Shown here one piece after another: positions 17,751-26,476 of a stretch of DNA of 64,000 nt. A program made the position numbers and the translations under genes. This DNA comes from Eubacteriales bacterium (GTDB taxonomy: Bacteria > Bacillota > Clostridia > Christensenellales > CAG-138), in assembly GCA_021373115.1 (NCBI GenBank), contig JAJFTI010000004.1:19304-83303 (forward strand), in the 5' to 3' direction. The stretch's first letter is position 1, and each line of letters begins with the position of its first letter. Below the pieces are notes generated by a model. It ran no database searches, was not told the origin of the DNA, and saw only the letters and a program-made list of their open reading frames with translations.

Positions 17751-20693
17751 TTATAGCTTTCCCTGCACCGTGATGGTCGTAAACGTCCGCAGCGTATGCT
17801 GCATGCGATCCCGCTTTAAGAGCGGCATGAGGTTTCGAACCACCTCGACGCGCGTGATCCCCGTGAGCTCCAACATCATTTCGGAAGCGTCCCGAATGGA
17901 CGGATTTTCGTCGAACACGATTCGAATCGATTCATCCGCCAAGAGAGTAATGCGAACCAGCCGCGTAAACGGCGTTTCGATAAAGTGTACAACCGCATTG
18001 AGCGCCAATTCGCCCGAATCCGTTACCTCCGCTTCCGCGGCGGCGCGCACCTCGAACACATCCCCGCGCTGGCTCACGCTCGCGCCTGTGTAGCAGCCCT
18101 CTTGGAACGAAATCCGGTGTTTCTCTTCCCCCTCCACGAGTTCCAGATGCAGCGCGCCGTCCCCGCCCGCGGAAAACACGGCTTGCGTTAATCCGCTGGT
18201 GAAGTTGTTATGCACCGCCTGCAGGATCATCGGGAAGATTCCGCCAATGTTGGGCGAAAACGTGTAGACCCGCCCGTCCAGCTTTTGCGCAAACTCCGCC
18301 AGAGGCAGGTGCTTGGCCGAAGCGTGGGAATACGGCTCGTGGTAACGCACGCTTAACGTGGAGATTGTCGTTTGCAGCGCTTCCGCTCCGCGCGGATCGG
18401 GAATCAGCGGACGCGACTGCGCGCCGTCGAGCGCGGCAGTCACGTAGTCCAGTACGCCGCCCTGCGCGAAAAGCCGGGAAGAGCCGGAAAGCAGCACGAC
18501 CAATACGCCGAGATCCGGCAGGGCGAGCATATACTGCCCGAACGCACCGTTAAACAGAAACGAACCTTCCCGCGCGGTCATCCAGATCTGGTGTCCGTAG
18601 CCGTAGGTGATTTCACCCTTTGGCGTGCCGATCTGCGGATGCGTCGCTTCCTCGATCCATTCCGCGGAGAGCAGCCGCCTGTCTCCCTGTGCCGTGTGCC
18701 AGACGCCCTTATTCAGATAGAGCTGACCGATTTTTGCGACGCTCTCCATCGTCAGCGATAATCCCCAGCCGCCTTTCTCCGTTCCATTCGGGCAGGTTTC
18801 CCAGTAATACTCCGCAATTCCGAGCGGTTCGTAAAGGCGGGGTCTTAAATAATTCGTAAGCGATTCGCCGGTCTTTCGGCGCACGATGGCCGCGAGCATA
18901 TAGGTGTTCATGGAATTGTAGTCAAAGGCCGTGCCGGGCTCGAATTTGGTGCCTGCGCGGAGAAAATCCTTTTCCCAGTCCGCGCCCATGGCGGAACCGG
19001 ATTCGTTATAGAGCGAACCGGTGCTCATGTTGAGCAGATGGCGGACGGTCATGCTGTATGCGGGAAGTTCCCTCCGCTCAGGCGCTTTGTCGTAGAAAAT
19101 ATCGCAGAGGGCTTCGTCAATATCCAAGAGACCCTCGTCCACCAGCATGCCAATCGCGGTGGACGTGATGCTCTTGCTCAGCGAGTAGAGCTGATGCGGC
19201 AGGCCAGTTTCATACGGCGCCCAAGCCGCCTCGGCGATGACCGCCCCGTTCTTCACAATCATGATCTCGTGCGCGCGCGCTGCAGCGTCGGCATGAATCG
19301 TATCCAGCAGCGCGTTCATCGCGCGGGAGGATACCCCCTGTTCCTCCGGCGAGGAGCGGGGCAGAGGATGCGCTTCCGGCTTGGGCAGGCAGGGCGGCTT
19401 TTGCGGCCGGTGCGCATACGCAAAGAGGTGCTGCGTGTCCTGCGTTAAAAACTTCCAGATCAAATCCATTGCGCGTTTTTCGAGCGTGAGATCGATCTTA
19501 TCCATCTCCGCGCGGAACAGTCCGCGCTTTCGCCTGAGCGCAGCGCGCTCCATCCCCGCGAGCGCCTCGTAACGCGCGCTCACATGTTCGAGCACCGCAT
19601 CCCAGGATACAGGCGCAATCGCCTTTGCCTGTGCGCGCATGTTCTCCATACGCTCCGGATTCAGCAGAAATTCTTCGATTGCGTCCGCCATGCTCTCGGC
19701 GGTATCGCCGCAGGTCAGACCGTTGAAGCCGTTTTGAATGAGCCCGCTCGCCACGCTGCCGGCAACGACAAGCGAGGGCGTACCCTGAACCGCCGCCTCG
19801 CGCACAACGAGACCCGCGCTGATGTTCTGCATGGGAAAGAGGCAGAGCGCGCTCTCCGCATATAGCCCCGCCAGCAGCGCCTCGTCCGTTACCTGACCTA
19901 AAAAGCGCACCGTGCCCGCAAGGCCAAGCTCCTGTGAGACGGCGCGCGCATGATGTTCATCCGGCCCGCGTCCCGCGAGCAGCAGCTGAAAACTCAGCCC
20001 TCTCGATTTTAGCAGAGCGGCCGCTTCCAGCACGCGCGGCAGATTTTTCTCCCGCTCGAGGCTGCCGGCAAAGAGGAGTGCGGGCGCGTTGGAAAGGTGA
20101 AACAGCTCCCTTGCCCGCGCGCGCGTTTCCGCATCCGCTGCTTCCCGCTCCGTTCCATTGTCAAACACCTCCACGTTGCCTGGAAACCCGCGATCGAGCA
20201 GAAAGGTTCTCGCTTCCTCGCTGACCGTCCAAATCTCGTCGCAGCGGCTGAAGAAGTCGAACGCGAAGAATTTATTCAGCTGCGCGCGGTGCTCGTCCCC
20301 ATGTTCGGAAAGATACTCGCGCAGATACTTCGTATGAAATGTTCCAACGAGCGGCGCATGGCATTTTTCCGCAAGGCGCACGGCCTCCATGCCCGCCGAA
20401 CCGGGACTGTGCGCATGCACAATATCGAACGAATGCGCGTTTACACGCGTAAAATAGTGCAAGTCCATCACGGCGATTCCGGTTTTCATCTGCGATGCGC
20501 CGGGTATGGAAATCGCCAGATAATCCAGAATCTCAAACGGATACGACCCGCGATACTCTTCGGTTTCCATGGGGGTGATCACATAAACCTCGTGCCCGCG
20601 CGCGGCAAGCCCGCGGGCATAGGCGTTGGCTACGCGGCTCACGCCGTCGTGAACGGGTAAAAACGAATCGGTGCACTGCGCAATCTTCAGCAT
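17751..20693 (-). CDS. fusion: GT4 glycosyltransferase plus serine beta-lactamase-like hydrolase
   Basis: One uninterrupted frame of 980 residues. Residues 1 to about 390 are a GT-B glycosyltransferase of family 4 type (N-terminal DSFLPVHDGVSRV, DIVHAHSPGSAG, GTFHTKYLREY, LLFAGSLEREKNL), like diacylglycerol glucosyltransferases. After a linker, residues about 440-780 form a beta-lactamase/penicillin-binding-type serine hydrolase with SLSK (S504 to K507) and a YNSMN segment at the second motif. About 200 more residues with no recognised domain follow. The ATG at 20693 has GGAGG ten bases upstream. No signal peptide is seen, so the hydrolase should be cytoplasmic, which is unusual. It may couple sugar transfer to ester or amide cleavage. 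Confidence 0.85.
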   Translation of the reverse strand: MLKIAQCTDSFLPVHDGVSRVANAYARGLAARGHEVYVITPMETEEYRGSYPFEILDYLAISIPGASQMKTGIAVMDLHYFTRVNAHSFDIVHAHSPGSAGMEAVRLAEKCHAPLVGTFHTKYLREYLSEHGDEHRAQLNKFFAFDFFSRCDEIWTVSEEARTFLLDRGFPGNVEVFDNGTEREAADAETRARARELFHLSNAPALLFAGSLEREKNLPRVLEAAALLKSRGLSFQLLLAGRGPDEHHARAVSQELGLAGTVRFLGQVTDEALLAGLYAESALCLFPMQNISAGLVVREAAVQGTPSLVVAGSVASGLIQNGFNGLTCGDTAESMADAIEEFLLNPERMENMRAQAKAIAPVSWDAVLEHVSARYEALAGMERAALRRKRGLFRAEMDKIDLTLEKRAMDLIWKFLTQDTQHLFAYAHRPQKPPCLPKPEAHPLPRSSPEEQGVSSRAMNALLDTIHADAAARAHEIMIVKNGAVIAEAAWAPYETGLPHQLYSLSKSITSTAIGMLVDEGLLDIDEALCDIFYDKAPERRELPAYSMTVRHLLNMSTGSLYNESGSAMGADWEKDFLRAGTKFEPGTAFDYNSMNTYMLAAIVRRKTGESLTNYLRPRLYEPLGIAEYYWETCPNGTEKGGWGLSLTMESVAKIGQLYLNKGVWHTAQGDRRLLSAEWIEEATHPQIGTPKGEITYGYGHQIWMTAREGSFLFNGAFGQYMLALPDLGVLVVLLSGSSRLFAQGGVLDYVTAALDGAQSRPLIPDPRGAEALQTTISTLSVRYHEPYSHASAKHLPLAEFAQKLDGRVYTFSPNIGGIFPMILQAVHNNFTSGLTQAVFSAGGDGALHLELVEGEEKHRISFQEGCYTGASVSQRGDVFEVRAAAEAEVTDSGELALNAVVHFIETPFTRLVRITLLADESIRIVFDENPSIRDASEMMLELTGITRVEVVRNLMPLLKRDRMQHTLRTFTTITVQGKL

Positions 20694-20770
20694 AGTTTCC
20701 AATCCTCCGCCCTCATTCTAGCACAGTGCGTGCAGGTTCGCCATCCGTTCCCTTTTCTGCGCTTACGGGC

Positions 20771-20799
20771 TTTACGCGCAAATAGACGGCAGGTATAAT
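20771..20799 (+). promoter_or_regulatory. promoter of the orphan membrane protein gene
   Basis: TTTACG (20771-20776), a 17-base spacer and TATAAT (20794-20799), about 30 bases before the ATG. Confidence 0.7.
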
Positions 20800-20828
20800 G
20801 AACTATCAAGGCTATGGGGGGATAGACT

Positions 20829-21857
20829 ATGGAAGTGACATCGAATCAACAACCGACGCTGAGCGAGTTTGCTTCGCCGACCAAAGCGCAGCGTGTCTGG
20901 CGGCTGATCCTCGCCATTCTGCTCACCGCCATGATTCTTGGCGCGACCTATGAAATAACAAAACCGAAACCGGAACCCGTCCGTATGACGCGCGAGTCGC
21001 GCGAAGACACCTTTTCCTATCTGGATCTGCAGCTTCTATCGGACTGGATTTACAAGGTAACCGGCGACGACAACTATACGTTTTATGAAGCGATGGACGC
21101 GGACGGGAACTGGTTCATCCTCTCGCTCGACGATAAAACCTTTGCGTCCCTCAGCCCGTATGTCGATGCATATGAGGCCTATTTTTCGGAGTCCCCGCAG
21201 AGCGGCGATTATCCGGAGCCGAAACGCCTGACTGGCATGCCGAGCTATATCAGTTATGACGACGCCAGCCAGCTCGCCCAATATTATGAGATAACCATTG
21301 ACGAGTTTGAACAGTTTTTCGGCTCTTATTTCTTTCACGAAGGCGCGAGCAACGCCATGGAAAACGCGGCTCTCTATCTTGTGGGGGCGTTCCTCTTCGG
21401 GCTGTTTTTCCTCGCGGTCGTGCTGCAGATTTCTTCCACTCGCAAGCACCGGAAAAAAAGCGAGGATCGCCTGTATCAGCTTGGCCTGCTTGACGAGGCC
21501 GAAGCGCAGTTCTCCGATCCTGGCAACAGCCGGTTCGAAAAGCTGCGGCTCACGCTTTCCAGGGACTTTGCCTACGTTGGTATAAACGGTTATATCCTGC
21601 CATATACGGACATCGGCTGGTTGTATAAACGGACGCAGCGCAATCACGGAATCACCGTTGCCACGCAGCTCGCGGCGGGCACCATTTACGGCAAGACGAT
21701 CCTGCTCGCCGCCCGGTCGGCAAGCGACGAATTCAACGCGGCGGTGGCGCAGAAGGTGCTTACAAAAAATCCGGACTGTCTCGTTGGCTATACGTTTGAA
21801 CAGGCGAGACTCAATTCCCAGCGCGTAAAGGCATACAAAGCGAATAACCCGCAATAA
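20829..21857 (+). CDS. unrecognised two-helix membrane protein
   Basis: 342 residues, no family recognised. A short cytoplasmic start is followed by a membrane helix at about 21-42. An acidic, Tyr/Asp-rich extracytoplasmic region (about 43-175), a second helix (about 180-202) and a soluble cytoplasmic domain of about 140 residues follow. The last contains YVGINGYILPYTDIGWLYKR, suggesting a beta-rich fold. GGGGGG precedes the ATG and the promoter is close and strong. It stands alone between the leftward fusion gene and the ABC ATPase, and codon use is host-like. Confidence 0.7.
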   Translation: MEVTSNQQPTLSEFASPTKAQRVWRLILAILLTAMILGATYEITKPKPEPVRMTRESREDTFSYLDLQLLSDWIYKVTGDDNYTFYEAMDADGNWFILSLDDKTFASLSPYVDAYEAYFSESPQSGDYPEPKRLTGMPSYISYDDASQLAQYYEITIDEFEQFFGSYFFHEGASNAMENAALYLVGAFLFGLFFLAVVLQISSTRKHRKKSEDRLYQLGLLDEAEAQFSDPGNSRFEKLRLTLSRDFAYVGINGYILPYTDIGWLYKRTQRNHGITVATQLAAGTIYGKTILLAARSASDEFNAAVAQKVLTKNPDCLVGYTFEQARLNSQRVKAYKANNPQ

Positions 21858-22151
21858 ACAGAAAAAGGAACAACGCGCCGACCAGAAACGCGGCAACGAG
21901 GCTTTTTCTGTGTTCAGCCTTGCGTATTCGCGCAGTATCTGCAATAATATAGAAAGCATTTCTCTGTATCCAAGCGCACGGCGTTTACTCCACTTCTTTA
22001 TTCGTCGTGACGCTCATAAAGGAGGGATACCCATCCGCATGGCTTGCGGTGCGGCAGTGTGGAGACCTGTCGTAAAGCGTTCGTCGAATTTTACAGGCGA
22101 ACGCGAATTGGGCGGTTAGCGGTTGCTGCGCCCGATGAAGCCAAATACACC
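21858..22151. other. spacer before the sugar ABC ATPase gene
   Basis: A weak promoter-like pair (TTGCGT near 21920, AATAAT near 21943) and a ribosome-site-like AAAGGAGGG near 22019. The latter is followed by a 26-codon frame (ATG about 22039, stop 22117-22119) ending 32 bases before the ATPase ATG. The small frame could be a leader peptide, but nothing else supports it. Confidence 0.3.
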
Positions 22152-23270
22152 ATGGCAAGCGTAACACTCAGGAACATCAAGAAGGTCTACGACAAAGACG
22201 TAGTGGCGGTGCAGGAGTTCAATCTTGACATCGCGGACAAAGAGTTTATCGTACTCGTCGGCCCGTCCGGTTGCGGGAAATCGACCACGCTGCGCATGAT
22301 TGCCGGCCTGGAGGAGATTACCGAGGGCGAGCTTTACATCGGCGATAAACTGGTCAACGACGTGGCGCCCAAGGATCGCGATATCGCGATGGTCTTCCAG
22401 AACTACGCGCTCTATCCGCATATGACCGTGTATGAAAACATGGCGTTCGGATTAAAACTGCGCAAGGTTCCCAAGGCCGAAATCGACGAAAAGGTCAAGG
22501 AAGCGGCCGATACGCTCGGCATTACCGATTATCTGCAGAGGAAGCCGAAGGCGCTTTCCGGCGGACAGCGGCAGCGCGTTGCCATTGGCCGCGCGATCGT
22601 TCGTCACCCGCAGGTATTCCTGATGGACGAACCGCTGAGCAACCTCGACGCAAAATTGCGCAATCAGATGCGCGCCGAGCTCATCAAACTGCGCCAGAAG
22701 GAAAACACCACGTTCGTATACGTAACGCACGATCAGACCGAAGCAATGACGCTTGGCGACCGTATCGTTATTATGAAGGACGGGTACATTCAGCAGATCG
22801 GCACGCCGCAGGATGTGTTCAACCACCCGGCGAATCTCTTTGTGGCCGGCTTTATCGGCTCGCCGCAGATGAACTTCTTCGAAGCGGAGCTTGTTCAGGA
22901 TGGCGGCCGGTATGCCGTTCGTCTGGACGACGCGCTGATTGAACTGCCGGACGCGACGGAACGCGCGCTGAAGGCAAAGGGCGTAGCTTCAATGAAGATC
23001 GTTCTCGGCGTCCGCCCCGAGCATATCATTCTTTCGGCGAAGAAGACGCGCAGCGCGGTGAATGCGGTGGTGGATGTTTCCGAAATGATGGGCAGCGAAC
23101 TGTATGTCCATGTGAATGCGGTTGGCCGTGACTGCGTGCTCCGCATTGCGACGGTCGATCTTCCCCCGGAAAATCGCGTTGGGTTCAAATTCGGCGATCA
23201 GCTGCACTTCACGCTTGATGGCGCGCTGGCGCATCTCTTCGATCCGGAAACCAGCCAGAACCTGCTGTAA
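22152..23270 (+). CDS. ugpC: carbohydrate ABC transporter ATP-binding protein (UgpC/MsmX/MalK type)
   Basis: Energises sugar or glycerol-phosphate uptake; in Firmicutes a single such ATPase often serves many permeases. Walker A is GPSGCGKST, the signature is LSGGQRQRVAIGRA, Walker B is VFLMDEPLSNLD and the switch histidine is in YVTHDQTEA. The C-terminal third is the OB/TOBE regulatory domain (VLGVRPEHI). The ATG at 22152 begins the family-typical MASVTLRNI; the ribosome site there is weak. It stands alone with its own terminator, consistent with a shared multitask ATPase. No permease or binding protein lies nearby. Confidence 0.93.
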   Translation: MASVTLRNIKKVYDKDVVAVQEFNLDIADKEFIVLVGPSGCGKSTTLRMIAGLEEITEGELYIGDKLVNDVAPKDRDIAMVFQNYALYPHMTVYENMAFGLKLRKVPKAEIDEKVKEAADTLGITDYLQRKPKALSGGQRQRVAIGRAIVRHPQVFLMDEPLSNLDAKLRNQMRAELIKLRQKENTTFVYVTHDQTEAMTLGDRIVIMKDGYIQQIGTPQDVFNHPANLFVAGFIGSPQMNFFEAELVQDGGRYAVRLDDALIELPDATERALKAKGVASMKIVLGVRPEHIILSAKKTRSAVNAVVDVSEMMGSELYVHVNAVGRDCVLRIATVDLPPENRVGFKFGDQLHFTLDGALAHLFDPETSQNLL

Positions 23271-23288
23271 CCGGCAAACAGACACAAG

Positions 23289-23318
23289 GCGCTCCCGCAT
23301 GCGCGGGGGCGCTTTTTT
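23289..23318 (+). terminator. terminator of ugpC
   Basis: GCGCTCCCGC pairs with GCGGGGGCGC (one wobble) around ATGC, then six Ts. Confidence 0.92.
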
Positions 23319-23429
23319 GAATTCGCATTTTCGGATTCTGCAATACGGGGATAGGCAAACGCGCTATCTTTTGTTAGAATAATGGGAGCAGCGGCAATTC
23401 GTGCGCGGCAAAAAGGAAAGGAAAATGCG

Positions 23430-24020
23430 ATGATGCAAATCGATGCAAGAGGGAAAGCCTGCCCGCAGCCGGTTATTCTGGCCAAGAAAGAACTGGACAA
23501 CGGCAGCCGGGATATCACGGTATTGGTTGATAACCGTGCGGCGGTTGAAAACCTCACGCGGCTCGGAAACTCGGCGGGCGTCGCCGTAGCGACGGGGGAA
23601 GCGGAAGGCGGCTTTTTCGTGCGCTTAACGGGGGAGGCGAAGCCCGGTGTATTACCCGAGATCGCCTGCCCGGCAACCGGGAACGATTACGCCGTGTTCA
23701 TCGGCAAGGATGTTGTCGGCGCGGGTGACCCCACGCTTGGATATAACCTGATGAAGATGGCGCTGTATACGCTTGCGCAGGGAGACAGCGTGCCCGCACA
23801 TGTCCTTTTTATGAATGACGGAGTCAAACTGCCCGCGGGAGAAGAGCCGCAGGTAATTGAAAGTATTCAGACGCTGATGGACAAAGGTTCGATCGTGCTC
23901 GTCTGCGGTACCTGCCTGAATTACTATGGCCTGACAGAACGCCTGAAGATCGGCACGGTCAGCAATATGTATGATATCCTCGGCGCTATGCAGCGGGCAG
24001 ACAAGGTGATTTCGCTTTGA
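23430..24020 (+). CDS. yedF: YedF-like protein (TusA-fold plus DsrE-like domain)
   Basis: The N-terminal 75 residues form a SirA/TusA domain with the sulfur-carrier motif CPQP (MQIDARGKACPQP). The remainder is a DsrE/F-like domain containing LVCGTCLNYYGL. This two-domain form is the family often called sulfurtransferase-like selenium metabolism protein YedF. AAAGGAAAGG supports the ATG at 23430. The following DUF3343 gene overlaps by four bases, the usual pairing. No selD, selA or selB is in the window, so a link to selenium here is by family only; sulfur transfer is equally possible. Confidence 0.85.
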   Translation: MMQIDARGKACPQPVILAKKELDNGSRDITVLVDNRAAVENLTRLGNSAGVAVATGEAEGGFFVRLTGEAKPGVLPEIACPATGNDYAVFIGKDVVGAGDPTLGYNLMKMALYTLAQGDSVPAHVLFMNDGVKLPAGEEPQVIESIQTLMDKGSIVLVCGTCLNYYGLTERLKIGTVSNMYDILGAMQRADKVISL

Positions 24021-24286
24021 CCGAGCAGTCCTACTGGCTGTTTGCGTTCGACTCGCCGCATGCGGCAATCGCGGCGCAAAAGCTGCTCGCAGGCTGCGGC
24101 GCGGTGGTCATGCCGACACTTCGGAGCATCACCGCGAGCTGCGGCATGTCGTTGCGGCTGACCGACGAAGCGATTAATGAAGCGAAGGGGATTCTGTCCG
24201 CCTCCGCGATCGATCCCTCACTCTACCGGCTGTATCGCGTGGAACAGAAAGGAAACGAAACGCGCTGTACGGAGACTTTGGTTTAG
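24017..24286 (+). CDS. DUF3343 protein, putative Se/S carrier
   Basis: Small 89-residue protein starting at TTG inside the stop region of yedF (four-base overlap), so translation is coupled. It has the DUF3343 pattern: a strand-rich start (YWLFAFDSPHAAI), a central loop with a conserved cysteine (SCGMSLRL), and a helix with conserved acidic residues. Members usually sit beside yedF or cysteine desulfurase-like genes and are thought to carry sulfur or selenium. No other function can be assigned. Confidence 0.8.
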   Translation: MTEQSYWLFAFDSPHAAIAAQKLLAGCGAVVMPTLRSITASCGMSLRLTDEAINEAKGILSASAIDPSLYRLYRVEQKGNETRCTETLV

Positions 24287-24309
24287 TCGCGATTCGTACG
24301 AATCGTCAA

Positions 24310-24337
24310 CCCGCCGGATTGGCGGGATTTCTTTTTT
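24310..24337 (+). terminator. terminator of yedF-DUF3343
   Basis: CCCGCC (24310-24315) and GGCGGG (24321-24326) around GGATT, then ATTTCTTTTTT. Confidence 0.8.
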
Positions 24338-24386
24338 GGGGGATAGAAGAAACCGGGTGTTTTGTGAAACGAAGATACCTATAAAA

Positions 24387-24449
24387 ATGTATGTAAATAT
24401 TTTTGCGATATACATTGACAGACGAGGTATAGCGAGTTAAGATATACCT
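24387..24449. promoter_or_regulatory. candidate PadR operator region
   Basis: A perfect 7-bp inverted repeat, AGGTATA (24425-24431) and TATACCT (24443-24449), spans the spacer and -10 of the padR promoter. A second pair, ATGTAT (24387-24392) and ATACAT (24410-24415), overlaps the start of the -35. PadR proteins are known to bind ATGT...ACAT-type sites, so autorepression is inferred. Confidence 0.6.
24415..24443 (+). promoter_or_regulatory. promoter of the padR operon
   Basis: Perfect TTGACA (24415-24420), 17 bases, TAAGAT (24438-24443). Confidence 0.85.
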
Positions 24450-24471
24450 GCAATCGGAGAGGAGGTGCGCC

Positions 24472-24819
24472 ATGTCCGTTGCATCGGAACTTATTCGTGG
24501 GAACACGGAAACAATCATCCTGGCGCAGCTGATGAAGGGCGATGGCTATGGGTACATGATCAACAAAGCCATCCTGAGTTTGACCGGAGGGAAGTTTGAA
24601 CTCAAGGAAGCGACGCTGTATACGGCGTTTCGGCGACTTGAGGATGCGGGCTGCATCGTTTCGTACTGGGGGGACGAAACGACCGGCGCGCGGCGCAGAT
24701 ACTACTCCATCACAGATTTGGGAAGAGAATCGTATCGGCTGCGAAAAAAGGAATGGGAAACTGCGGAGGCAGTGATTGACAAGTTACTAGCAGAAGGAGA
24801 AAAAGGGGTATCCATATGA
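24472..24819 (+). CDS. PadR family transcriptional regulator
   Basis: 115-residue winged-helix repressor of the short PadR type. The conserved patterns are GYGYMINKAI, the recognition region LKEATLYTAFRRLEDAGCI, and RRYYSITDLG in the wing. GAGAGGAGG lies before the ATG. The stop overlaps the next start by four bases. In Firmicutes this gene typically leads an operon with a DUF1700-type membrane protein and a DUF4097 protein, exactly as here, and these respond to envelope stress in characterised relatives. The two inverted repeats in its promoter suggest autoregulation. Confidence 0.92.
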   Translation: MSVASELIRGNTETIILAQLMKGDGYGYMINKAILSLTGGKFELKEATLYTAFRRLEDAGCIVSYWGDETTGARRRYYSITDLGRESYRLRKKEWETAEAVIDKLLAEGEKGVSI

Positions 24820-25445
24820 ACGAGAAATTAAGACATTACATCGACGACCTTTTTGCAAACGCCCCGTCGACCGTTCGGGCGGTGGAACTCAAAGAGGAGA
24901 TGTACCAGAACCTGATGGATAAGTACAACGACCTGATCAACGAGGGCAAGAGCGAAGAATCCGCCTATAATATCGCCGTTGCGAGCATTGGCGATGTGGA
25001 CAGCCTGATTGGCGCGCTCAGCGGCGAAAAGAACACGGTCAACGAAAAGAGCAGAAAGCGCTCGGCTATCATGATCGCAGTCGCGATCGCGCTCTACATT
25101 CTCAGCCCGGTGCCGGTGATTCTGATTCAGGAAGAATACGGCGTCATGTTCCTCTTCCTGTTTGCTGCGGTTGCGACGGGCCTGCTCATCTACAACGGCG
25201 TTACCCGCGAGCGCTATGTGAAAGCGGACGACACCATGGTAGAAGAGTTCAAGGAATGGAAGCAGAACGGCAAACAGAAGAACAAGGCCGTGGACGCCAT
25301 TCTCGGTTCGTTCTGGCTCATCGCCGTGTGCGTGTACATTGTCGTGAGCTTCACGACCGGAGCATGGCACATCACATGGATCATCTTTTTAATCGCCGCG
25401 GCGGTTGCGTCGATGATCCGCGGGATCTTCATGCTCAAACAGTAG
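24816..25445 (+). CDS. DUF1700-like / permease-prefix membrane protein
   Basis: 209 residues. The N-terminal 70 residues form the soluble helical prefix seen in DUF1700 proteins (MNEKLRHYIDDLF, ELKEEMYQNLMDKYNDL, AYNIAVASIGDVDSLI). Four hydrophobic helices follow, two before and two after a charged loop near residues 125-155. The prefix is found on proteins controlled by PadR regulators and is thought to interact with the regulator or its partner. It sits in the middle of the operon, overlapping padR by four bases. Confidence 0.8.
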   Translation: MNEKLRHYIDDLFANAPSTVRAVELKEEMYQNLMDKYNDLINEGKSEESAYNIAVASIGDVDSLIGALSGEKNTVNEKSRKRSAIMIAVAIALYILSPVPVILIQEEYGVMFLFLFAAVATGLLIYNGVTRERYVKADDTMVEEFKEWKQNGKQKNKAVDAILGSFWLIAVCVYIVVSFTTGAWHITWIIFLIAAAVASMIRGIFMLKQ

Positions 25446-25464
25446 AAACAGGGGGAACAAACAC

Positions 25465-26448
25465 ATGCGTGCAGCAGGTATTATTCGAATCATTGTAGGA
25501 CTGGTTCTGGCGGTGCTTCTCACCGCGATTCTGGTCGTATTGCTCACTGGTCAAAACATATTTGGCCGTCTCGGCTGGAATGGCGGCTGGATCAACAACC
25601 TCATTGATCGCGCGGTCTATACCTCCGGCGGAATGAATGAGGATACGAACGAAATCATTGCTTCGGAACAGGCGAGCGTTCCGGCGGATTCCATCCGCAA
25701 AATCAAGATTGACTGGGTTGCGGGCAATGTAGAGATCCGCCTTGGCACCGGAAGCGAAATTACGTTTTCCGAATCGTCCTACCGGAATCTGACGGAGCGT
25801 CAGAAAATGCGCTACAGCGTTTCCAGCGAAGGCACGCTGAAGATCAACTTCTGCGAAGATCTGGACAATGTCTTCGACTGGTTCAGCGTGGATTCCAACA
25901 TGCCCGCCAAAACGCTGGTTATGGAAATCCCCTCGTCGCTGCTGGGGCAGCTGACGAATCTCGAGATCGACACCGTTTCCGCGGAAATTGACCTTTCGGG
26001 CGTGTACGGAACGGAGACCGACCTGGAAACCGTATCCGGCGGGATCAACTGCACGGATATCGCGGCGGACCGGCTGGACATCTCCTCCACGAGCGGTTCC
26101 ATTGTTTGCGAGAACGCAAAGGCGCAGAAGCTCGATTTGGGCAACATCAGCGGCAGCATCCGCGCCGAAGGCGAGTTTGTGGAAATCGACGCGGAAACCG
26201 TCTCCGGAAGCATGCGTCTGGGTTGCGCAACGGTTCCGTCGAAGATTGACGCGGACGGCGTAAGCGGCAGCGTTACGGTTGCCCTGCCGGAGAGCGCGGG
26301 ATTCACGGCCCGGCTGGATACCGTCAGCGGCTCCTTCACCTGCGAGTTTCCGGGAACGATGGGGAGCGATCTGGTTGTTGTTGGGGACGGCAGCGCAAAC
26401 TACCGGTTCAACACGGTCAGCGGCAGCCTGCAAATTGAGAAAAACTGA
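25465..26448 (+). CDS. DUF4097 beta-strand repeat protein, membrane anchored
   Basis: 327 residues. One N-terminal membrane helix (about 5-28) is followed by an extracytoplasmic region that turns into a regular beta-helix-like repeat. Short strands carry recurring TVSG / ISGSI / VSGSM words spaced about 20 residues apart, the hallmark of DUF4097 (LiaG-like) proteins. AGGGGGAAC precedes the ATG. It is the last gene of the PadR operon and a terminator follows. Related proteins are envelope-stress associated; a direct activity is not known. Confidence 0.85.
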   Translation: MRAAGIIRIIVGLVLAVLLTAILVVLLTGQNIFGRLGWNGGWINNLIDRAVYTSGGMNEDTNEIIASEQASVPADSIRKIKIDWVAGNVEIRLGTGSEITFSESSYRNLTERQKMRYSVSSEGTLKINFCEDLDNVFDWFSVDSNMPAKTLVMEIPSSLLGQLTNLEIDTVSAEIDLSGVYGTETDLETVSGGINCTDIAADRLDISSTSGSIVCENAKAQKLDLGNISGSIRAEGEFVEIDAETVSGSMRLGCATVPSKIDADGVSGSVTVALPESAGFTARLDTVSGSFTCEFPGTMGSDLVVVGDGSANYRFNTVSGSLQIEKN

Positions 26449-26476
26449 TTCACACAAGTTCGGGCAGAATGTCCGG

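Noticed and set aside
21858..21910. Terminator after the orphan membrane protein gene
   Set aside because: AGAAAAAG and CTTTTTCT could pair, but the interior is mostly unpaired and no T tract follows.
22039..22119. 26-codon leader peptide before the sugar ABC ATPase
   Set aside because: Only a ribosome-site-like AAAGGAGGG supports it; no attenuator structure or codon pattern seen.
23430..24286. Firm assignment of yedF-DUF3343 to selenium metabolism
   Set aside because: No selenium pathway gene is visible in the window; family name alone is not evidence.
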